From an uncultured Methylibium sp. (lineage in GTDB: Bacteria > Pseudomonadota > Gammaproteobacteria > Burkholderiales > Burkholderiaceae_C), in contig NZ_CADEFR010000021.1 of assembly GCF_902826655.1 (NCBI RefSeq), forward strand, positions 1 to 60,716: DNA of 60,716 nucleotides. The letters run 5' to 3'. The notes below the pieces were generated by a model. The model was not told where the DNA came from and ran no database searches. It worked only from the letters and a program-made list of their open reading frames with translations. Below, piece by piece: positions 37,037-44,538 of the stretch. Position 1 is the stretch's first letter, and the number at the start of each line of letters is the position of its first letter. The position numbers and the translations under genes were made by a program.

Positions 37037-37411
37037 TCAGGCTGCCGCCGGCCGCTGCACGATCTGCAGCTCGTTGCCCTCGGGGTCGCGCAGCGTCGCC
37101 AGCGTGCCGCCCCAGGCCTGCCGCTCAGGCAGGCCGCTGAACGTCACCCCCTTCGCCGCCAGCGCGCGGTGACTGGCGTGCACGTCGTCGACCCGGAAGG
37201 ACAGGCCGGTGAAGCGGCCCACCAGGGCCTGCTCGTCGGCCGGCGCAGCGGCGGCCACGGCCTCGACCACCAGTTCGCAGTTGCCGGCGTCGAACACGCA
37301 CCAGCCCTGCAGTGCGCCGTCGGCCCGCAGCTTCAGGCCCAGCACCTGGCCGTAGAAGGCCTTGGCGCGATGGATGTCGCGCACGAAGACGCGCGCCGTG
37401 TTGAGGTTCAT
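37037..37411 (-). CDS. VOC-superfamily (glyoxalase/bleomycin-resistance-like) protein
   Basis: A 124-residue vicinal-oxygen-chelate fold protein. It starts MNLNTARVFVRDIHRAKAFY, then GQVLGLKLR, with FTGLSFRVDDVHASHRALAA and the C-terminal TLRDPEGNELQIVQ carrying the usual metal-site Glu. Substrate unknown. The ATG overlaps the stop of the upstream GNAT gene by 4 bp. Confidence 0.85.
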   Translation of the reverse strand: MNLNTARVFVRDIHRAKAFYGQVLGLKLRADGALQGWCVFDAGNCELVVEAVAAAAPADEQALVGRFTGLSFRVDDVHASHRALAAKGVTFSGLPERQAWGGTLATLRDPEGNELQIVQRPAAA

Positions 37412-37926
37412 GCGGCCGCCTGCCCATCGGCCAGGATCGCCCAGCGCTCGTGGTCGCGCCAGCGCCCGCCGATCTTCAGGTAGCGCGGCGAACAGCCTTC
37501 CTTGCGGAAGCCGCAGGCCGTGACCAGCGCGATCGACGCCGCATTGCCCGGCTGGATGTTGGCCTCCAGCCGGTGCAGCCCGAGCTGCCGGAAGGCGTGC
37601 CGCACGACGGCGCGCAGGCCCTCGCTCATCAGGCCCTGGCCCTCGTGGCCGGCAAAGGCGTAGTAGCCCAGGTAGCCGCTGCGGAACGGTCCGCGCACGA
37701 TGTTGCTCAGGTTGAAGACGCCCACCAGCGCGCCGTCGTCGCGGCGGCACACCAGGTAGGCCTGGTTCGCCGGCTCGGCCATGCGCAGGGCGTAGGCGCG
37801 GAACTTCGCCGGCGTGTCCGGTGCGCTGATCCAGGGGTGATGCAAGGCGCGGCTGCGTCGCACGGCGGCGAGAAAGTCGCGCGCATCACCGGGCGCGGGG
37901 GGCCGCACCAGCACACGCCGTGTCAC
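37408..37926 (-). CDS. RimJ/RimL-type GNAT acetyltransferase
   Basis: A 172-residue N-acetyltransferase from GTG 37926. Features: GVFNLSNIVRGPFRSGYLGY, acetyl-CoA segment GHEGQGLMSEGLRAVVRHAF, and LHRLEANIQPGNAASIALVT then ACGFRKEG, which is the RimJ/L signature. The start overlaps the preceding PH-domain gene (GTGA). It probably acetylates protein N-termini or small amines; target unknown. Confidence 0.87.
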   Translation of the reverse strand: MTRRVLVRPPAPGDARDFLAAVRRSRALHHPWISAPDTPAKFRAYALRMAEPANQAYLVCRRDDGALVGVFNLSNIVRGPFRSGYLGYYAFAGHEGQGLMSEGLRAVVRHAFRQLGLHRLEANIQPGNAASIALVTACGFRKEGCSPRYLKIGGRWRDHERWAILADGQAAA

Positions 37927-38351
37927 GGCTGCCGCGGAGCCCGCGCGCCGTCCTGCGCCTCGATGAAGGCGCGGCGAAAGGCGATCGGATTGGAGATGCC
38001 GGGGATCGGCGCCTGCGGCTCGCCGGCGCCCGCGATGACCAGCGTGCCGTAGTTCAGCAGCCGGCCCATCACGCTCTGGTCGACCTGCACGCTCTCGACC
38101 TTGTGGATGTTGAGTTCCACCGTGCGGCGGCTGACGAAGCCGAACTTCGCGATGACGCGCCGCGTGGTGATCGCGAGTTCGGTGGTCTTGTACTTGACGT
38201 AGGCGACGATCAGGAAGACCAGGCCCAGCCCGAAGGCCGGCAGCAGCACGATGCCCGGCAGCAGCCAGCCCCACAGTGACCACAGGCTGATGCGCCCCAG
38301 GTGGACGATGCGCTCGTCCTTGATCAGGGCTCCCTCGACGTAGCTGGCCAT
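37923..38351 (-). CDS. bPH_2 (YdbT-like) membrane protein
   Basis: A 142-residue protein with one or two hydrophobic stretches (about residues 26-52, LLPGIVLLPAFGLGLVFLIV) followed by a bacterial PH domain: ITTRRVIAKFGFVSRRTVEL then NIHKVESVQVDQSVMGRLLN, the family signature. These proteins are structural and of unknown function. It starts an overlapping three-gene set with the RimJ-like and VOC genes. Confidence 0.88.
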   Translation of the reverse strand: MASYVEGALIKDERIVHLGRISLWSLWGWLLPGIVLLPAFGLGLVFLIVAYVKYKTTELAITTRRVIAKFGFVSRRTVELNIHKVESVQVDQSVMGRLLNYGTLVIAGAGEPQAPIPGISNPIAFRRAFIEAQDGARAPRQP

Positions 38352-38408
38352 GCGATCTCCGGGGTGACGGGCAGGATGCGGGGCGCGACTTTACCGTGGC
38401 GCGGCCCG

Positions 38409-38924
38409 CTACAGCAGCTCGATCTCCGACTCGACCGGCACCGCCCGCCGCACCGCGTCGCCGACCGGCGAATGGGCCTCGCCCCACTCGACCAGCTCGC
38501 GCAGCCGCGCGGGCGGCACGCCGGCGGCCGCGATGCGGATGTGCACGCGCAGCGCCAGCGGGCCGGCCGGCACGCCGTCGGCCACGCCGAGCAGGCCGCG
38601 GTCGTCGGAGCGGCTGCCGACGCTGACCTCCAGCCGCTGCAGCGCGATGCCCAGCTGCGCCGCGCGCATCGCGATGACGGTGGCGTCGCAGTTGGCCAGC
38701 GCCGCGCGCAGCAGCCAGCCCGGCGACGGCGCCGTGCCGCCGCCGCCCATCGCGGCCGGCATGTCGCTCGCCATGGTGGCGCCGTTGGGGCCTGCGGCCA
38801 CGCAGCGCAAGTCGTGCTGCAGCACCGCGACCGCGGGGCTGTCGACGGACAGCGCGTCCTGCGGATGATCGGCAAAGTGCCGGGCGACGCTGGCGAGGGA
38901 ATCGCGGATGTGGGTGGTGGACAT
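38409..38924 (-). CDS. OsmC-family protein lacking the resolving cysteine
   Basis: A 171-residue OsmC/Ohr-fold protein. The first catalytic region LANCDATVIAMRAAQLGI retains a Cys, but the position of the second conserved Cys (usually HCPVS-like) reads AHSPVGDAV. Peroxidase activity by the two-Cys mechanism is therefore doubtful. Start ATG 38924 follows AGAGGG on the minus strand. Confidence 0.83.
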   Translation of the reverse strand: MSTTHIRDSLASVARHFADHPQDALSVDSPAVAVLQHDLRCVAAGPNGATMASDMPAAMGGGGTAPSPGWLLRAALANCDATVIAMRAAQLGIALQRLEVSVGSRSDDRGLLGVADGVPAGPLALRVHIRIAAAGVPPARLRELVEWGEAHSPVGDAVRRAVPVESEIELL

Positions 38925-38939
38925 GGAAACCCTCTCTCG

Positions 38940-39356
38940 TCAGTCGGCGCCGCGCGCGGCCCGCCCGTGCTGCAGGCCGACGCACAGCAGGCAGGCGATC
39001 AGCAGCACGCTGTACTCGGCGCCGTTGCGGCCCAGGCCGACGACGAACCAGCCGGCCTGGGCATGCACGAGCACGATGCCCATCGCATAGACGAAGGCGT
39101 AGGCCAGGCACAGCGGCAGCACCCAGCGGCGCGCCAGCAGCAGCACGGTCCCCACGATCTCCAGCGCCGTGACGGCGCCGGCGATGCCCAGGCCGAGCGG
39201 GAAGCCCTGGCTCCCGAGCCAGGCGCCGAAGGGCACGACGCCGCCCTCCACCAGCCGCGCCCAGCCGTGCGCGGCGATCAAGCCGGCCAGGACCACGCGC
39301 AGCGCGTCCCAGCCGAAGCGGCTGCGTGCGGCGTCGGTGGCCAGGAAGCGAGGCAT
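38940..39356 (-). CDS. DoxX-family membrane protein
   Basis: A 138-residue, four-helix membrane protein: ALRVVLAGLIAAHGWARLVE, GIAGAVTALEIVGTVLLLAR, LPLCLAYAFVYAMGIVLV and EYSVLLIACLLCVGL. The DoxX family is linked to thiosulfate oxidation or redox stress in some bacteria, but function here is unknown. The ATG overlaps the cupin stop (ATGA). Confidence 0.82.
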   Translation of the reverse strand: MPRFLATDAARSRFGWDALRVVLAGLIAAHGWARLVEGGVVPFGAWLGSQGFPLGLGIAGAVTALEIVGTVLLLARRWVLPLCLAYAFVYAMGIVLVHAQAGWFVVGLGRNGAEYSVLLIACLLCVGLQHGRAARGAD

Positions 39357-39859
39357 CACGGTTCGCCCTCCCAGTAGTCGAGGCCCGGCCCCTTGCGATC
39401 GATCACGTCGAAGCGTGCAGGGCTGTCGAGGCTGGCCTCGGCCAGGTACTTGCCCGAGTCCGGGTACTCGCAGATCTCCGGCGTCTCCATCGTGCTGATC
39501 GAGAGGTACTTGAGCGGCGCATCCGAGGTGTTGATGATCTGGTGCGGGTACTCGGGGCCGGCCGGGATGAAGATCACGTCGCCGGCCTTCAGCGGCAGCA
39601 TCTCGCCGGCCACCCGCAGCGTGCCGCTGCCCTCGACGACGATGAACATCTCTTCCTGCGCGTGATGCAGGTGGTACGGGCAGCCGCGCTTGCCGGGCTC
39701 CAGGATGTCGATCGTCGCCCCCAGCTTGCGGGCCGCCGTGCCCCGAGCGAGTCGCGCCGCGCGGGCGTCGTAGTGCGGCTCGCGCACGCCGCGCTCGAGC
39801 GGCACCTCGTTGAAGTTGCGGATCAGGGTGGCGGCCAGGGCCGCGGCTCGGTCGGTCAT
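39356..39859 (-). CDS. Cupin-domain protein
   Basis: A 167-residue single-domain cupin. Motif 1 is PYHLHHAQEEMFIVVEGSG with the metal ligands H-H-E, and motif 2 GDVIFIPAGPEYPHQIINTS. The C-terminal part (ICEYPDSGKYLAEAS) is typical of a widespread uncharacterised cupin group. No substrate can be assigned. Overlaps the DUF1653 gene stop by 4 bp. Confidence 0.86.
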   Translation of the reverse strand: MTDRAAALAATLIRNFNEVPLERGVREPHYDARAARLARGTAARKLGATIDILEPGKRGCPYHLHHAQEEMFIVVEGSGTLRVAGEMLPLKAGDVIFIPAGPEYPHQIINTSDAPLKYLSISTMETPEICEYPDSGKYLAEASLDSPARFDVIDRKGPGLDYWEGEP

Positions 39860-40128
39860 GAGGGCGACTCCAGAGAAGATGGGGGATCCACCGGGTCGAC
39901 GGCAGCGAAGCGCGGCTGGCGCCGCCCGCCGACGTCGACGTCCTCGAAGAACATCGCGTACGGCCGCACCCACAGGCCGCTGTCGTCGTAGAGCGGGCGG
40001 TACAGGACCAGCGGCTCCCGGGTCTCGCTGTGCCGCGCGACGCCGACGACCTCGTACTCGCCGCCCTTGTAGTGGCGGTAGCGGCCGAGCCGCGGCGCGG
40101 GGAGCGGTGGCAGGTCGTTCATCGGCAT
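39856..40128 (-). CDS. DUF1653 domain protein
   Basis: A 90-residue protein containing the complete DUF1653 fold: GRYRHYKGGEYEVVGVARHS, ETREPLVLYRPLYDD and LWVRPYAMFFEDV. The family is found alone or near housekeeping genes and has no assigned function. Confidence 0.87.
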   Translation of the reverse strand: MPMNDLPPLPAPRLGRYRHYKGGEYEVVGVARHSETREPLVLYRPLYDDSGLWVRPYAMFFEDVDVGGRRQPRFAAVDPVDPPSSLESPS

Positions 40129-40143
40129 CGCGTCGGCCGGCGG

Positions 40144-40983
40144 CTAGGTGTTGAGCCCGTCCCGGGTGCCCGGCAGCCCCCGGCCCATCGCGGCGGCGGC
40201 CTCGGTCAGCGCCGCGTCCAGCGCCTCGATCGCCACCGCGTTGAAATGCGCGCCCGACTTCGAGCCGAGGAAGGCGACGTACTGCCGCAGCACGTCGTCC
40301 GGCAGCGGCTCGTAGGTCCGCGCAAAACCCGCCAGCATCATGCCGCTGAAGCCCTGCAGCATCTGGGGCCGCTGTGCTTCCATCAGCGCCCGCAGTTCCT
40401 TGGACGACATTGCCGGCGCTTGCGCCTGCATGCTGGTCACGCCGCGGTGGATGGCCAGCGACGAGTTGATCGCGATCTGCACCAGCGCCTCGGCCGCGCG
40501 GGTCTCCTTGAGCAATTGCTCCAGCAGCGCCCGTCGCGCCGGCGACGCGCGCTCCAGCACCGCCACGCCTTCACGCACGACGACGTCGGGCTCGACCGGG
40601 TCCGCCGAGGCGGCTTCCTCGAGGCGGGTCACCTGCCGCCCCGTCGGAGAGTCGTACCAGCGCTTCAGCACCGGCACGTGCGCGGCGCCCAGCCGTCGGG
40701 ACACCGTGCCGATGGCCGCGGCCTGCAGCCGCTGCGGCGCGTACGCGTCCGCTAGCACGCCGGCCAGGCGCTGCCGCTCGGCATCGCTGGTTGGCTTGCC
40801 GCCACGCTCGAGCGCCGCCGAGAAGGCGTCCTGCACCTGCGGCGACAGGCTGGCCAGCTGCTCCCACAAGCCCGACTTGCGGACCAGCTGTTCGGCCGTC
40901 GCCTTGTCGGTCTGGGCCAGCAGGCCGCCGCTGACCGACAGCATGACGAGCCCCAAGCACCACGACTGCAGGATCCTGAGCAT
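40144..40983 (-). CDS. Periplasmic protein of unknown function (DUF2059-like)
   Basis: A 279-residue protein with a signal peptide (MLRILQSWCLGLVMLSVSGG, cleaved near LLAQ). The rest is almost entirely helical. The C-terminal stretch FARTYEPLPDDVLRQYVAFL then GSKSGAHFNAV resembles DUF2059 modules seen in other secreted proteins. Function unknown. It begins the run of small minus-strand genes read toward 37037. Confidence 0.6.
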   Translation of the reverse strand: MLRILQSWCLGLVMLSVSGGLLAQTDKATAEQLVRKSGLWEQLASLSPQVQDAFSAALERGGKPTSDAERQRLAGVLADAYAPQRLQAAAIGTVSRRLGAAHVPVLKRWYDSPTGRQVTRLEEAASADPVEPDVVVREGVAVLERASPARRALLEQLLKETRAAEALVQIAINSSLAIHRGVTSMQAQAPAMSSKELRALMEAQRPQMLQGFSGMMLAGFARTYEPLPDDVLRQYVAFLGSKSGAHFNAVAIEALDAALTEAAAAMGRGLPGTRDGLNT

Positions 40984-41086
40984 CCTTGTCCTCCCTGCGG
41001 CCGGACGACGTCTGGGTGCGTCGCTGCGAAACGGCCGAATCGTTGAGCGAGTCTAGCGTCCGGGCCTCAAGCGCAGGCGGGCGCGT

Positions 41087-41494
41087 TCACTCCGGGTCCT
41101 TGTCGAACACCGTCACGCCGGCCGGCAACTGCACCCAGGGATGACGGCGGCAGTCGTAGACCGAGTCCTGCGGCGGCGGGAAGGCCGGGTCCGCGAAGCC
41201 GCCCACGGCCACGGCGACGCCCAGGGCCTCACGCCCCTCCTCGGTGTGGAAGAGGTTCGACCCGCAGACCGGGCAGAAGCGGAACCGGAACTTCGCGCCC
41301 TGGTCGCCGGCGCGGACGAACTCCGTCGCCTGGCCGACGACCCGGTACGGCGCCGCAAAGGCCGCCAGCGCCGCGAAGACGCTGCCGGTTCGTTGCTGGC
41401 AGGCCAGGCAATGGCACACGCCCACGCCTTGCGGGTCGCCTTCGACCTCGATGCGCAGCTGGCCGCAGCAGCAGGACGCGGTTCTCGTGGTCAT
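41087..41494 (-). CDS. GFA-family (glutathione-dependent formaldehyde-activating-like) zinc protein
   Basis: A 135-residue Mss4-like zinc protein. The Cys set is visible: SCCCGQL, CHCLACQQRTGS and CPVCGSNLF. The start ATG 41494 is favoured over GTG 41500 because GGAGG lies 5 nt upstream. Most GFA-family members do not act on formaldehyde, and no substrate is suggested by the neighbours. Confidence 0.88.
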   Translation of the reverse strand: MTTRTASCCCGQLRIEVEGDPQGVGVCHCLACQQRTGSVFAALAAFAAPYRVVGQATEFVRAGDQGAKFRFRFCPVCGSNLFHTEEGREALGVAVAVGGFADPAFPPPQDSVYDCRRHPWVQLPAGVTVFDKDPE

Positions 41495-41512
41495 CAGCAC
41501 CTCCCCATCGGG

Positions 41513-42022
41513 TCAGCCCAGCCGCGCCCTGGCAGCACCCAGCAGGATGCGCGAGTACAGCTGGTGAAAGCCCAGCAGCGCGCGGAACATCCAGCCCAGG
41601 CCGGCCTGGCCCGTGCGTCGGCTGCGCACGGGAACCACCGCCGAGCCGAAGTACAGACGCGTCCCCGGCGACGCCGCACTCCCGGCCGCGGCCACCATCA
41701 GCCAGGACTTCGTGCGGCCGGTGAAGTCTGCGAGCAGCAACTGGTCCGCCGTGCGGCCCTCGACGGACCACGCCGCGAAGCTGTCGCGCGTGCCGTCCGC
41801 CAGCTGCCGGGCCTGGGCGTCCGTCGACGGACGCGACGCGAACAGCCGCAGGATCAGCCGCTCCAGCTTGAACACCCAGGTCGTGTAGAAGGCCTCGACG
41901 AACGCGGCGTGCGACACGCGGCCCGCGACGTCGACGGCGTAGCAGTCGGCATAACCCGCCGCGCCTGCATACCGCTGCAGCAAGGCAGCGGCCGGCAAGT
42001 CACAGCGACGGATGGTGGGCAT
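41513..42022 (-). CDS. Conserved-looking hypothetical protein
   Basis: A 169-residue protein with no signal peptide. The pattern (SHAAFVEAFYTTWVFKLERL, DSFAAWSVEGRTADQLLLAD, then TRLYFGSAVVP) has the look of a compact a/b protein with good codon structure. It stops 18 bp before the GFA gene and probably shares its transcript. I do not recognise a characterised family. Confidence 0.65.
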   Translation of the reverse strand: MPTIRRCDLPAAALLQRYAGAAGYADCYAVDVAGRVSHAAFVEAFYTTWVFKLERLILRLFASRPSTDAQARQLADGTRDSFAAWSVEGRTADQLLLADFTGRTKSWLMVAAAGSAASPGTRLYFGSAVVPVRSRRTGQAGLGWMFRALLGFHQLYSRILLGAARARLG

Positions 42023-42051
42023 GGGCGTTGTTGTCTGCGTCGCCTTCCATG

Positions 42052-42456
42052 CTACCGGGCTGCGGCCGGAAACCGACTCAGGTGCTCGTGCACGATCCGA
42101 AAGCCCCCTGCCCCGCGCACCAGCACGCGAGTGCCGCGACCGCGCACCGCAAAGCTTCGATCGCCCTGCGAGCCTTCCCAGTGCCAGGTGTAGGTCGCGG
42201 TGGCCGTGGTCTCGTCGACCGTCAGCACGGTGATGTCGCTCAGGTAGAAGCGCGCCTTCTTCACCGTGGGGTCACCGCGCCAGGTCTTCTCGAAGGCGGC
42301 CTGGATAGCAGCCCGGCCGATGAAGTCGCCGTCGTTGAAGCGGAAGTAGGCGCGCTCGTCGATCAGGTCGCGGATCAGCGCGAAGTCCTCCTGCCCGGCC
42401 AGGCGCTCGAACTCGTGGAGGAAGGCGACGACGGCGTCAGGGGTGATCGTGGGCAT
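42052..42456 (-). CDS. NTF2/SnoaL-like protein
   Basis: A 134-residue cone-shaped a+b fold protein: VVAFLHEFERLAGQEDFALI, RAYFRFNDGDFIGRAAIQAA, DITVLTVDETTATATYTWHW and a C-terminal GGFRIVHEHLSRFP. This matches the SnoaL_3/calcium-kinase association type NTF2 domain. It could be an enzyme or a small-molecule binding protein; no evidence decides. Confidence 0.82.
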   Translation of the reverse strand: MPTITPDAVVAFLHEFERLAGQEDFALIRDLIDERAYFRFNDGDFIGRAAIQAAFEKTWRGDPTVKKARFYLSDITVLTVDETTATATYTWHWEGSQGDRSFAVRGRGTRVLVRGAGGFRIVHEHLSRFPAAAR

Positions 42457-42465
42457 GGACGCGGC

Positions 42466-42957
42466 TCACTTCCGGCCACGGCCCGGCGCCTTGGCCGCGA
42501 CCGCCTGCCGGTTGGCCGCAACGGCCGCCCGGATCAGCGCCTTGAAGGCCCGCGCATCCAGCGACTCGCCCTCGCGGAGGTCGATGGCCCGCCGCGTGTT
42601 GCCTTCCAGGCTGGCGTTGAAGAGACCCTGCGGATCGTCCACCGAGGCGCCGCGCGCGAAGGTCAGCTTGACCACCTGCTTGTACGCCTCGCCGGTGCAG
42701 ACGATGCCGTCGCACGACCACACCGGCACGCCGCCGGGATTGCTGGCCTTGGCCCACTTGCACTCCTCGACGATGTCGGGCGCGGCTTCGTGGATGAGGC
42801 GGCGGACCTGGGTCAAGGTCTCGGCGCGCCAACCGGCGATGGCGTGGAGGAAGGCGTCGACGGGATGAAGAATCGCCGCATGCGGGCGTCTCGTGTCAGC
42901 CCGCGGCTTGCCCTCTGCGCCAGCGGTCAGCTCAGTGGAGCTCGGTCCTTTTGCCAT
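42466..42957 (-). CDS. DUF1801 (YdhG-like) protein
   Basis: A 163-residue protein with the DUF1801 core: ETLTQVRRLIHEAAPDIVEE, then CKWAKASNPGGVPVWSCDGI and VCTGEAYKQVVKLTF. The C-terminus is Arg/Lys-rich. Family function is unknown. It is the last ordinary gene before the cassette-like region 43054-44257. Confidence 0.85.
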   Translation of the reverse strand: MAKGPSSTELTAGAEGKPRADTRRPHAAILHPVDAFLHAIAGWRAETLTQVRRLIHEAAPDIVEECKWAKASNPGGVPVWSCDGIVCTGEAYKQVVKLTFARGASVDDPQGLFNASLEGNTRRAIDLREGESLDARAFKALIRAAVAANRQAVAAKAPGRGRK

Positions 42958-43053
42958 AGTTCGTTCGCCAGATACCTGTTGCCATATCGTTCGAGCTGCG
43001 TCGCGGTCAGTGGACCATCCCGGTGCGTGTCGGCTCGAGCTAAGGCCGCGCCA

Positions 43054-43467
43054 CTAGACGACAGAGAGCCAGTCTTCCTTGAACGCGGCCCCCACCTTGC
43101 GCAAGGTTCCCAAAGGCACGACACGACGCTTGCCATTGGGTGAGTTGTAGACCAAGGGTTCCAACTTGCTGGATGGAACGATCCAGGTCTCGGGGCGTGT
43201 CCCGGGCTCCTTGATCTTGCCCAGGAAGCAGACGAAGGCGAGAAAGTGGCCCTGCTTCGCTGTCTGCACGTTGTCTACCGGCCAGGACGTTGTGCCAGCC
43301 AGACCCTTGACATCGATAGTGATGGTGTCGCCGGCTCCCCGAACCACGGCGATGTCCACCGACTTCTTGTTGCCCAAGCTGAGAGCCGCATCGGCGCCAA
43401 GGCGGTGCAGTACCGACATGACGTAGAACTCCGCGGCCAAATTGGTGTTGTAGCCGATCTCAGACAT
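43054..43467 (-). CDS. Cassette-borne PD-(D/E)XK-like protein
   Basis: A 137-residue protein from ATG 43467 (MSEIGYNTNLAAEFYVMSVL). The sequence KKSVDIAVVRGAGDTITIDV followed by KG resembles the restriction-endonuclease-like core (D, then D-x-K), suggesting a nuclease or a nuclease-fold binding protein. Base composition is visibly lower in GC than the neighbours. It starts 34 nt downstream of an attC-like boundary (GTTGTGC), as expected for an integron cassette gene. No second attC was found after its stop. Function unproven; defence or DNA repair are possibilities. Confidence 0.7.
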   Translation of the reverse strand: MSEIGYNTNLAAEFYVMSVLHRLGADAALSLGNKKSVDIAVVRGAGDTITIDVKGLAGTTSWPVDNVQTAKQGHFLAFVCFLGKIKEPGTRPETWIVPSSKLEPLVYNSPNGKRRVVPLGTLRKVGAAFKEDWLSVV

Positions 43468-43500
43468 TTGCCTCCGATCTGCGTAGACGGTTGATGCGCG

Positions 43501-43626
43501 GCACAACGTTTGAGCCGAGGCGCGCGCGCAGGCATGGCGCTTGGCCCGCGTGTCGGATGATAGGAACGACCGCTGCGCGGGCCAAGTGCTATGCCGGAGC
43601 GCGTCCACCCGAGCGCAGAGTTAGGC
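43501..43626 (-). repeat. attC-like integron recombination site (126 bp)
   Basis: Read on the minus strand it begins GCCTAAC (perfect RYYYAAC) and ends GTTGTGC (GTTRRRY with one mismatch). The interior is a long imperfect palindrome: GGCATAGCACTTGGCCCGCG pairs with a copy differing at two of 20 positions, around a central loop. Length is in the range of known attC sites. The upstream cassette stop codon TAA lies inside GCCTAAC. No integrase gene is in the window. Confidence 0.7.
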
Positions 43627-44238
43627 CTCGCTGCGCAATCGATGCTCGCCCCAGGGGAACGATCGCGTGTGCAGAGCGAAGAATGGAGTTGGCAATCGCA
43701 GGCCAAGGGCCAAGAGACCAACTTGCAGGGCGTCGCCTTCACCAGGACGCTCAGGAGGCAAGGTTGGCCGAGTCGTGGCGATCAACTCGTTCGGCGAGTA
43801 GATCAAAGAGTACTCGTAGTCAATGTCGCCACCCCACATGGCGCACGCGTAGTAAACAACCGACTGTTCGAGAGAGTGAGAGAGCTGACTAAGGAAGGCT
43901 CTGAATGGCAGCGGGGGCGTGGACTCTTCATCAAGATACTCGGCGATCACTTGATCTACGTCTCGATTGCTGGACACCTGAACTTCAGTTCCTATAAGTG
44001 TGGACCAGTCAACGAATGCCGAGTCATGCCACTTCGCGCCATACGAGGACTTGCCGCAAACGGGCCGAACAACCAGAAGACCCTCGGAAGGAAGGCCGTG
44101 TTCTTGGTCGGGGCGATCCCAACTGTTCTCGGCAAGCTCGCGAACGACGTAGGAAGAATCTGCGAGTGCAGAAGCCGCAGCCCACTTGAGAGCTCGGGCC
44201 GTCCCAGTGATGAGGATCTCGTCTGCGTACCAAGTCAT
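43621..44238 (-). CDS. Cassette-borne protein of unknown function
   Basis: A 205-residue protein from ATG 44238 (MTWYADEILITGTARALKWA). The start is 12 nt downstream of the cassette boundary GTTAGGC, and the stop TAA is inside the GCCTAAC of the attC-like site, the compact arrangement typical of integron cassettes. It is acidic and soluble with many aromatic residues (e.g. SVVYYACAMWGGDIDYEYSL) and no TM. No family recognised. GC is lower than in the flanking genes. Confidence 0.65.
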   Translation of the reverse strand: MTWYADEILITGTARALKWAAASALADSSYVVRELAENSWDRPDQEHGLPSEGLLVVRPVCGKSSYGAKWHDSAFVDWSTLIGTEVQVSSNRDVDQVIAEYLDEESTPPLPFRAFLSQLSHSLEQSVVYYACAMWGGDIDYEYSLIYSPNELIATTRPTLPPERPGEGDALQVGLLALGLRLPTPFFALHTRSFPWGEHRLRSEA

Positions 44239-44250
44239 CGTATTTGCGAG

Positions 44251-44391
44251 GCCTAACGTGAAGTAGGCCAACCTGTCGGGTTGGGAAGGGTTGGTGTATG
44301 CGCGGACATGTCGCCCATCATCGTCGGCTTCGCCGCCTACGGAAACCCCCTCGCCGGCCTATCGGCACAAGGCCCCGGCAGTGCGTTACGC
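44251..44391 (-). repeat. Cassette boundary and possible second attC-like site
   Basis: GTTAGGC (minus strand, 44251-44257) matches the GTTRRRY core and bounds the 205-residue cassette gene. A GCGTAAC at 44385-44391 could be the other end (one mismatch to RYYYAAC), giving 141 bp. Arm complementarity inside is weak apart from the local hairpin CCAACC/GGTTGG at 44268-44284. The boundary is well supported, the full site only weakly. The rest of the gap to flgG (44392-44538) shows no gene. Confidence 0.4.
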
Positions 44392-44538
44392 GGCTCAATC
44401 TCACCGGATGGGCCGCAGGACGACCGTGCCAAGCGTGCCCGCCGCTCCGCGACCGAACTGGCCCCGAATTCCCGCCCTTTTCCCGCCCTTCGCCGCCCTC
44501 CAGCCCCGCCATCATCGGCCGACAAGGAGCCCCTGGCC

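Noticed and set aside
42958-43053. A second complete attC after the PD-(D/E)XK-like gene
   Set aside because: Only a GCCTTAG resembling a decayed RYYYAAC was seen; no GTTRRRY partner or palindrome follows before the DUF1801 gene.
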